Shown: piece by piece, positions 57,518-64,000 of the stretch
Layout: each line of letters starts with the position of its first letter
How positions within the stretch are numbered: position 1 is the stretch's first letter
Source: Parapedobacter flavus
Lineage (GTDB): Bacteria > Bacteroidota > Bacteroidia > Sphingobacteriales > Sphingobacteriaceae
DNA length: 64,000 nt
NCBI RefSeq assembly: GCF_035818675.1
Contig: NZ_JAYKZZ010000022.1
Span: 104,036-168,035, forward strand
Direction of reading: 5' to 3'
Position numbers and translations under genes: made by a program
Notes under the pieces: model-generated
The model's database searches: none
What the model was told of the DNA's origin: nothing
The model's input: only the letters and a program-made list of their open reading frames with translations

Positions 57518-58810
57518 ATGAGCTTAATCATCGATGTACATGCGCGGCAGATATTGGATTCGCGCGGTAACCCCACCATCGAGGTGGATGTAACCACAGA
57601 GAACGGATTTGTAGGCCGAGCGGCGGTCCCTTCGGGCGCTTCCACAGGTGTACACGAGGCCGTGGAATTGCGGGATGGCGATAAATCCACCTACCTCGGC
57701 AAAGGCGTGCTGAAAGCGGTTGAAAACGTAAACACCCAGATTGCGAATGCCCTAGAGGGTATCGATGTGTTTGAGCAGAACGCCATCGATAAGGTAATGA
57801 TTGATTTGGACGGTACTGAAAATAAAGGTAACCTGGGTGCCAATGCCATCCTTGGTGTTTCGCTGGCTGTAGCAAAAGCTGCGGCACAAGAAAGCCGCCA
57901 GCCGCTCTATCGCTACATTGGCGGGGTGAATGCCAACACGTTGCCCATCCCGATGATGAACATCGTCAACGGCGGTTCGCACTCCGATGCACCCATCGCC
58001 TTCCAGGAATTCATGATTATGCCCGCCGGCGCACCTTCGTTTTCTGAGGCACTACGCTGGGGTACGGAAGTGTTCCATAACCTCAAAAAGATCCTGCACG
58101 ACAGGGGACTTTCCACGGCCGTAGGCGACGAAGGTGGGTTTGCGCCTGCGTTTAATGGTACGGAAGACGCCATCGAGACCATCTTGAAAGCCATCGAAGC
58201 GGCGGGATACCAAGCCGGTAGCGATATCTATTTGGCGCTCGATTGTGCTTCGTCCGAATTCTACGAAGACGGTAAATACGATTATAGCAAGTTTGAAGGC
58301 GATAAAGGCGCGGTGCGCACCAGTGAAGAGCAGGCCGCTTACTTGGCTGAGTTAACAGCCAAATACCCCATCATTTCCATCGAAGATGGTATGCAGGAAG
58401 ACGACTGGGCGGGCTGGAAGCAGCTCACCGAAAAGATCGGTGCCACCGTACAGTTGGTGGGTGACGACCTATTCGTAACGAACACCAAGCGCCTGCAACA
58501 AGGCATTGATACCGATACCGCCAACTCCATCCTGGTGAAGGTAAACCAAATCGGGTCGCTCACCGAGACCATCAACGCCGTGTCGCTGGCACAGACCAAC
58601 GGCTACACCTCGGTGATGAGTCATCGGAGTGGTGAAACCGAAGATTATACCATTGCTGATTTGGCCGTGGCCCTCAATTGCGGACAGATAAAGACGGGCT
58701 CGGCATCGCGCTCCGACCGGATTGCCAAATACAACCAGTTGCTCCGTATCGAAGAAGAGCTGGGCGACAATGCACGCTTCCTGGGTAAAAGCTTCAAGTT
58801 TGCTCGGTAA
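57518..58810 (+). CDS. eno: enolase
   Basis: Enolase interconverts 2-phosphoglycerate and phosphoenolpyruvate in glycolysis. The 430-residue protein begins MSLIIDVHARQILDSRGNPTIEVD and contains GAILGVSLAVAKAAA, the magnesium/catalytic region SIEDGMQEDDWAGW, VGDDLFVTN, VKVNQIGSLTET and SHRSGETEDYTIADLAV. It is complete and has its own strong promoter and a strong terminator. Confidence 0.99.
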   Translation: MSLIIDVHARQILDSRGNPTIEVDVTTENGFVGRAAVPSGASTGVHEAVELRDGDKSTYLGKGVLKAVENVNTQIANALEGIDVFEQNAIDKVMIDLDGTENKGNLGANAILGVSLAVAKAAAQESRQPLYRYIGGVNANTLPIPMMNIVNGGSHSDAPIAFQEFMIMPAGAPSFSEALRWGTEVFHNLKKILHDRGLSTAVGDEGGFAPAFNGTEDAIETILKAIEAAGYQAGSDIYLALDCASSEFYEDGKYDYSKFEGDKGAVRTSEEQAAYLAELTAKYPIISIEDGMQEDDWAGWKQLTEKIGATVQLVGDDLFVTNTKRLQQGIDTDTANSILVKVNQIGSLTETINAVSLAQTNGYTSVMSHRSGETEDYTIADLAVALNCGQIKTGSASRSDRIAKYNQLLRIEEELGDNARFLGKSFKFAR

Positions 58811-58832
58811 CGTACAATCCATTAAAATTAAG

Positions 58833-58870
58833 AAGGCCGTTTCAAGCGATAATTGAAACGGCCTTTTTTA
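58833..58870 (+). terminator. enolase terminator
   Basis: Perfect 13-bp stem (58833-58845 and 58853-58865) with a T-rich tail. Confidence 0.95.
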
Positions 58871-58920
58871 CTGCTAAGGTATTTTGATTTTGTAATAAAT
58901 TGGTTACCTTAGCCTTGCCA

Positions 58921-59739
58921 ATGGCCTTTTTTAATACATATCTACCCTCGCCCAAACTGGCTGGGCTTGTTGATTACTACTGGCGCTCTGTGGCGCAGCT
59001 AGCCGATACCCTGGTGCAGGATGTACCCACGCCGATCATGCAGGGCATGACATTCAACCTGGGCGGACTGAAAGAAGAAATGGTATTTGTCGATCGCAAA
59101 TTGGAGATGACTACCCATAGCTATTTTTTCGGCCAGCCCATGGCACATCGGCTGTCCATGAGTAACCAGCAGGGTATCGATATACTGGGGGTGAAGTTGA
59201 AGCCTTCGGCCATCTATGTATTAACGGGTGTCGACATGCACCACATGGTTGATGATATCGTTCCCATCGATGACGTGTGGCCCAAAACGGAGGTTCGCAC
59301 CTTGTGCGAAAAGCTCTACGCTTGTTGGGAAGCTCGATCGATGATTGTGGTCCTTGAGCAATTTTTGCTGGAAAAGCTGAGGCAACGGGAAACCTTGACC
59401 AAAGATCCCCGCATCCTGCTCGCCGCCACGGGGATGGAAGCCTTACGTTGGAATTCGATGGCTGACATCAAGGAATTCACCTGTTTTTCCGAACGCAGTC
59501 TGGAGCGCCATTTTAAACAGCGGATGGGCATGAGTCCGAAAACCTATCACCGGATTTGCCGCTTCAACGCCATGAAGGCCCGCTTAGACCAAGCCCCCAG
59601 CTGTTCCTGGCAGGAGCTGGCCTTTACCAGCGGCTACTACGATCAAAGCCACTTTATCAAAGAATTTAAGCGTTTTTCGGGCAAAACACCGGGCGAGTAT
59701 CTAGCCCACGCCAATGCTACGGCTGCCGCTTTCTTCTGA
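58921..59739 (+). CDS. AraC-family transcriptional regulator
   Basis: A 272-residue protein. The N-terminal domain (FFNTYLPSPKLAGLVDYYWRS, then GQPMAHRLSM and GIDILGVKLKPSAIY) has the DUF6597-like fold seen in AraC regulators of this phylum. The C-terminal two HTH motifs read MADIKEFTCFSERSLERHFKQRMGMSPKTYHRICRF and LAFTSGYYDQSHFIKEFKRFSGKTPGEYL. ATG 58921 is used; a TTG at 58900 would add residues from the promoter (TTACCTTAGC). Targets are unknown. Confidence 0.88.
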   Translation: MAFFNTYLPSPKLAGLVDYYWRSVAQLADTLVQDVPTPIMQGMTFNLGGLKEEMVFVDRKLEMTTHSYFFGQPMAHRLSMSNQQGIDILGVKLKPSAIYVLTGVDMHHMVDDIVPIDDVWPKTEVRTLCEKLYACWEARSMIVVLEQFLLEKLRQRETLTKDPRILLAATGMEALRWNSMADIKEFTCFSERSLERHFKQRMGMSPKTYHRICRFNAMKARLDQAPSCSWQELAFTSGYYDQSHFIKEFKRFSGKTPGEYLAHANATAAAFF

Positions 59740-59913
59740 TCGCTTCATTGTGTACCCCTCCTTCCTCAACCGCTAATAGGTTGAAATTGTCGGATTTTTA
59801 CAATGGGAATTTTTTCTTTTTATAAAACTTTGCTGTCGAGCTCAGTTTCCCCGTGCGCAATGCATGAGTAAGGGAACCCGGGCACCAGATTTATATAACC
59901 TATCTAGGCAGCA

Positions 59914-62900
59914 ATGAAGATAAACACGTATCTACCGATAGTTTTTGCGTTTGCCGTTCTTTTATTGAACATCGGCACATCAAGGGCACAGGCACCATTC
60001 ATCACGGTTTGGGATACAAATAATCCCGGTACCTCGGCAACCAACCAGATCACCATCCCTACCAACGCCGGTGGCTATAACTACGATGTCCAATGGGTCT
60101 CGGTAGCCGATCCGACGACAATACTAGGTTCGCTGACCGGCCAGACGGGCGATGTTACCATCACGTTCCCGGCCGACGGTATCTACGAGGTATCCATCAC
60201 AGGCGATTTCCCAGCTATCTTTTTCGATGGTGGGGGCGATAGGGAGAAAATCCTTGAGGTGAAACAGTGGGGCGACATCGCGTGGGCATCCATGTGGAAT
60301 GCGTTTAACGGCGCGGTGAACTTGCAGATAACGGCCACCGATGCGCCCGACCTCAGTGCGGTAACGACGATGAGATCGATGTTTTTCGGCGCGACATCAC
60401 TCAATAGCGACCTGAACCACTGGGACGTGTCGAACGTGACGGATATGGGTGGGCTTTTTTTTGGTGCGAGTGCGTTCAATGGAAACATCAGCAGTTGGGA
60501 TGTCTCCCATGTATTCAATATGGGGCAAATGTTCCAGTCGGCAGCAGCTTTCGACGGTGACTTGAGTGGTTGGGATGTTTCCGGTGTAACCAACATGTCG
60601 ATTATGTTTGCTGGGGCATCAGCCTTCACGGGCACGGGCTTAAGCGGATGGAATGTGGGTGCTGTGCAAGATATGAGCAGCCTATTTGCCGGTACCACCG
60701 TGTTCAATGCCGATATCAGTGGTTGGGACGTGTCGAGCGTAACGAACATGGGTTCCATGTTTCTCGATGCCGCCGCATTCAACGCCAACATCGGCGGTTG
60801 GGACGTCTCCAACGTAACCCGTATGAGCTATATGTTCATGAACGCGGTCGCCTTTAACCGGGACCTCATGGGTTGGGATGTCTCCAACGTGACCACAATG
60901 GAGCGGATGTTTTCGGGTGCGGCAGCGTTCAACGGTGATTTAAGTGGTTGGGACGTCTCTAGCGTGACCACCATGCTTGATATGTTCGGCGGGGCATCGG
61001 CGTTTACGGGCACCGGCGTGAGTGGTTGGAATGTCTCGCAGGTGACCACGATGAACAGCATGTTTCGGACTGCCGGAGTATTCAACAGTGATTTAAGTGG
61101 CTGGGATGTATCAGGTGTAACCGATATGCGGCTCATGTTCTATAACGCCACGGTGTTCAATGCCGATATCAGCGGTTGGGACGTCTCGAGCGTAACCGAT
61201 ATGGGCAACATGTTTTACCTGGCAAGTGCTTTCGATCGAGACCTCGGTGGCTGGGACATCACGGCGGTTACCAACATGGAGAACATGTTTAATTCATCGG
61301 GACTTTCTAGCGCCAATTACGATGCGTTATTGACCGGGTGGTCTACGCAGGCTGTACAGTCGGGCATAACCCTGGGAGCGTCGAACCTCGAGTATTGCGC
61401 TACTGCTGAGCGACAATCACTCATCGATAACCATGGGTGGAGTTTTATTGGTGATGCGGCCTCGGCCCTGTGCGCCGTTCCGGGCGCATTCGTGACCACC
61501 TGGAATACCAACATGACCGGTGGGGCTTCAGGCCCCAATGAAATCACTATCCCGACCACCGGCGGCGGCTATAACTACGATATCCAGTGGACATCAGTAG
61601 CCGATGCCCTGGTGACCGGTTCCCTGACCGGCCAAACCGGTGACGTGACCATCACGTTCCCCGCGGCGGGCATTTACAAGGTTTCCATCACCGGCGATTT
61701 CCCACGCATCTATTTCAACAATACGGGCGATAAGGTTAAAATACTCAGCGTAGAGCAGTGGGGTAATATCGGGTGGACCTCGATGGAAAACGCATTCCAC
61801 GGGGCGTCTAACCTGCAGGTGAATGCCTCCGATGTGCCCGACCTCTCCGGCGTGTCGTCGATGGCATGGATGTTTGCCGGCGCGACATCGCTCAACAGCG
61901 ACCTGGGCGACTGGGACGTGGGGAATGTCACCGACCTGAGCTTCCTCTTCCGGGGTGCAACCGCCTTCAATGGCGACATCAGCGGTTGGGACGTATCGCA
62001 AGCGACCGATATGGGAAGCACGTTCCAGCTCGCAGCGGCCTTCAATGGTGACCTAAGTAGCTGGGATGTGTCGAACGTGACCAATATGGCGATCATGTTC
62101 AGTGGTGCAGGTGCATTTACCGGTGCCGGTCTGGGTGGCTGGGATGTAAGCCAGGTGACCGATATGAGCAGCCTATTTGCCGGCGCCACGTTGTTCAACG
62201 CAGCCATCAACACGTGGGACGTGTCGCAGGTGGCCACGATGAATGGCATGTTCGATGGCGCTGCCACTTTCGACCAGAACCTGGGCGGTTGGAATATCAC
62301 CGCGGTAACCGATATGGACCACATGCTCGACAATTCCGGCCTTTCGGATGCGAATTACGATGCTACGCTTATCGGGTGGGCAGCACAGCCCGTGCAGACG
62401 GGGGTGCCGCTGGGGGCTGCCGGTCACCGTTACTGTAGCAGCGCCGGGGACCGCTACGCGCTTATCCATGATCGTGGTTGGACAATAACCGGCGACATTT
62501 ATAATGCAACTTGCACTCCTCCGGGGGCGTTCGTGACCACGTGGGACCCCGGCGTCGTGGGCCCTTTCATCTTTACCATCCCTACCACCGGTACGGGCTA
62601 CGATTATGATGTCCATTGGGTATCGTTGGACGATCCGCGGGTCTATGGCGTCGTGGTGAACCAAACGGGCGATGTTACACTCACCGTGCCGGCGGCCGGC
62701 ACTTATCGGGTTTCCATTGTCGGCGACTTCCCACGGATTTACTTCAACAACACGGGCGACCGGAATATGATCCGCACGGTGGAACAATGGGGCGACATTT
62801 CCTGGACATCTATGGAAGATGCGTTTTACGGCGCAGTGGATCTCCAGGTAACAGCGACCGATGCGCCCGACCTGAGCGGGGTTACGTCGACGGCGCGGAT

Positions 62901-64000
62901 GTTTGCCGACGCACTATCGTTCAACAGCGACCTGAACCATTGGGACGTGTCGGCCGTAACGGATATGGAGTCAATGTTTTACGCAGCGGTGGCCTTCAAT
63001 GGCGATGTCAGCAGCTGGGACGTGTCGAACGTAACCAATATGGCTCAAATGTTCACGGATGCACTCGTGTTCGACCAAGACCTTAGCGGTTGGGATATTG
63101 CCTCGGTAGCGGATATGGCGGGCATGCTCGATTATACCGGAATTTCGCGCGCGCACTACGATGCCATGCTCACCGGGTGGTCTGCGCAGGGCGTCCAAAC
63201 GGGCGTTGCCTTAGGAGCCAGGGACTTAGAATACTGTGCTGACACCGAACGGCAGTCGCTGATCGACAACCACAGTTGGGCGATTGCTGGAGATATGCTT
63301 TCCAGCAGCTGTTTGCCTCCCATAACAGGTATTACATTCGTCAATGGTTCGTTTGTTTACGATGGCACGGCGCAATCGCTCGCCATCACGGGCACACTAC
63401 CCACAGGCACTTCCGTAAGCTATGTGAATAATGATCGCACCGATGCCGGTAGCCAAACCGTGACCGCCCAAATTTCGGGTGGCGGCGTGTATGCAGATTT
63501 GACATTGACGGCCACGCTGACCGTTACACCCGCCACGATCACCGGAGTTACCTTTGCCAACGGCTCATTCGTTTACGACGGCACGGCGCAGTCGCTCGCC
63601 CTCGGCGGCACGCTGCCTGCGGGTACGTCGGTGAGCTACGCGGATAACAACCGTACGGATGCCGGTAGCCAGACGGCCACGGCCACCATCAATGGCGGCA
63701 CGAACTACGACAACTTGGTACTGACAGCCACACTGACCGTTACGCCGGCTACCATTACGGGCATCACCTTTGCGGACGGCAGCTTCGTTTACGACGGCAC
63801 GGCGCAGTCGCTCGCCATTGCCGGTACGCTGCCTACCGGCACGTCGGTAAGCTACGCGGATAACAACCGCACGGATGCGGGCAGCCAAACAGCTACGGCC
63901 ACCATCAATGGCGGCACGAACTACGACAACCTGGTGCTGACGGCCACGCTGACCGTCACCCCGGCCACGATCACGGGCATCACCTTTGCCGACGGCAGCT
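59914..64000 (+). CDS. very large BspA-like surface protein (DUF285 repeats plus MBG domains), 3' end beyond the window
   Basis: The frame runs uninterrupted from ATG 59914 to the window edge, at least 1362 codons. A signal peptide ends near residue 26 (GTSRAQ). Three blocks follow, each beginning with a beta-rich segment (TGQTGDVTITFPADGIYEVSITGDFP-like) and continuing with DUF285 repeats of about 25 residues, marked by WDVSNVTDM and related forms. The last block is followed by MBG-like repeats of 72 residues (FVYDGTAQSLAI, ADNNRTDAGSQT). DUF285 proteins of Bacteroidetes are surface-exposed or secreted adhesins, often by the type IX system. Its C-terminus, which would show the sorting signal, lies outside. 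Confidence 0.88.
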   Translation, partial: MKINTYLPIVFAFAVLLLNIGTSRAQAPFITVWDTNNPGTSATNQITIPTNAGGYNYDVQWVSVADPTTILGSLTGQTGDVTITFPADGIYEVSITGDFPAIFFDGGGDREKILEVKQWGDIAWASMWNAFNGAVNLQITATDAPDLSAVTTMRSMFFGATSLNSDLNHWDVSNVTDMGGLFFGASAFNGNISSWDVSHVFNMGQMFQSAAAFDGDLSGWDVSGVTNMSIMFAGASAFTGTGLSGWNVGAVQDMSSLFAGTTVFNADISGWDVSSVTNMGSMFLDAAAFNANIGGWDVSNVTRMSYMFMNAVAFNRDLMGWDVSNVTTMERMFSGAAAFNGDLSGWDVSSVTTMLDMFGGASAFTGTGVSGWNVSQVTTMNSMFRTAGVFNSDLSGWDVSGVTDMRLMFYNATVFNADISGWDVSSVTDMGNMFYLASAFDRDLGGWDITAVTNMENMFNSSGLSSANYDALLTGWSTQAVQSGITLGASNLEYCATAERQSLIDNHGWSFIGDAASALCAVPGAFVTTWNTNMTGGASGPNEITIPTTGGGYNYDIQWTSVADALVTGSLTGQTGDVTITFPAAGIYKVSITGDFPRIYFNNTGDKVKILSVEQWGNIGWTSMENAFHGASNLQVNASDVPDLSGVSSMAWMFAGATSLNSDLGDWDVGNVTDLSFLFRGATAFNGDISGWDVSQATDMGSTFQLAAAFNGDLSSWDVSNVTNMAIMFSGAGAFTGAGLGGWDVSQVTDMSSLFAGATLFNAAINTWDVSQVATMNGMFDGAATFDQNLGGWNITAVTDMDHMLDNSGLSDANYDATLIGWAAQPVQTGVPLGAAGHRYCSSAGDRYALIHDRGWTITGDIYNATCTPPGAFVTTWDPGVVGPFIFTIPTTGTGYDYDVHWVSLDDPRVYGVVVNQTGDVTLTVPAAGTYRVSIVGDFPRIYFNNTGDRNMIRTVEQWGDISWTSMEDAFYGAVDLQVTATDAPDLSGVTSTARMFADALSFNSDLNHWDVSAVTDMESMFYAAVAFNGDVSSWDVSNVTNMAQMFTDALVFDQDLSGWDIASVADMAGMLDYTGISRAHYDAMLTGWSAQGVQTGVALGARDLEYCADTERQSLIDNHSWAIAGDMLSSSCLPPITGITFVNGSFVYDGTAQSLAITGTLPTGTSVSYVNNDRTDAGSQTVTAQISGGGVYADLTLTATLTVTPATITGVTFANGSFVYDGTAQSLALGGTLPAGTSVSYADNNRTDAGSQTATATINGGTNYDNLVLTATLTVTPATITGITFADGSFVYDGTAQSLAIAGTLPTGTSVSYADNNRTDAGSQTATATINGGTNYDNLVLTATLTVTPATITGITFADGS
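63325..63972 (+). repeat. three 216-bp tandem MBG-domain repeats
   Basis: Unit boundaries fall at 63325, 63541, 63757 and 63973 with a constant 216-bp (72-codon) period. A fourth unit starts at the window edge. The second and third units share long identical blocks, so they were copied recently or are being homogenised. Copy number could vary between strains. Confidence 0.92.

Noticed and set aside
62173..62787. Minus-strand frames in the DUF285/MBG region
   Set aside because: Shadows of the repeated plus-strand protein, which remains open throughout.
60400..63960. CRISPR-like regular repeats
   Set aside because: The regular spacing comes from in-frame protein repeats; no constant repeat with unique spacers exists.

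Overview
ORGANISM. The window reads as a chromosome segment of a Bacteroidetes bacterium, probably a moderately GC-rich Sphingobacteriaceae (Parapedobacter-like; the genus is a guess). Evidence: most genes lack Shine-Dalgarno sequences; promoters follow the Bacteroidetes pattern TTG-N18-20-TAnnTTTG; family-restricted proteins occur (DUF4834, DUF2795, GLPGLI, OMP_b-brl_3-type barrel, HYC-motif protein, CheR/hybrid-kinase cluster, BspA/DUF285 surface protein). No rRNA, tRNA, CRISPR array, prophage or intact transposon was found. LAYOUT. 1-7 kb: tilS, a tandemly duplicated family of secreted proteins of unknown function, then DUF4834-recF-DUF721. 7-11 kb: a two-component system, a secreted basic-secretory-protein-like metallopeptidase and NhaA. 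11-16 kb: YrdC/YciO-type protein, asnS, sucC and a LolD-type ATPase. 15.5-19.3 kb: pre-ATP-grasp-like protein, degenerate HAD protein, S41 peptidase lipoprotein and LacI regulator. 19.3-25.9 kb: two lipoamide dehydrogenases flanking an accessory pocket (about 20.98-22.96 kb), then a thioesterase and an azurin lipoprotein. 26-31.5 kb: two hybrid histidine kinases around a CheR. 31.6-41 kb: acetyltransferase-like protein, floA, a candidate small RNA, maf, a heavy-metal TonB receptor with its HYC-motif partner, flotillin plus NfeD, and a PepSY-like protein. 41-45 kb: trpD-trpF-trpB-trpA behind a leader peptide with three Trp codons and a terminator. 45-59.7 kb: ABC ATPase, PlsC, M20 dipeptidase, outer-membrane barrel plus GLPGLI protein, MetA, NYN protein, cold-shock protein, KAS III, carA with a leader peptide/terminator, enolase and an AraC regulator. 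59.9 kb to the end: a very large DUF285/MBG surface protein that runs off the window. HOW IT WORKS TOGETHER. Much of the window is housekeeping metabolism. The parts that repay attention are the accessory pocket (orphan polymorphic-toxin tip with a DUF7660-like immunity gene, antitoxin whose toxin is cut to nine codons, XRE and Rpn remnants, 5' part of a group II intron) and a set of RNA-level control elements: the trp leader, a carA leader peptide running through a terminator, a terminator hairpin before the metallopeptidase gene, a free-standing candidate sRNA at 34.1 kb, and a large inverted repeat before asnS. All assignments come from reading sequence motifs; no database search was run.
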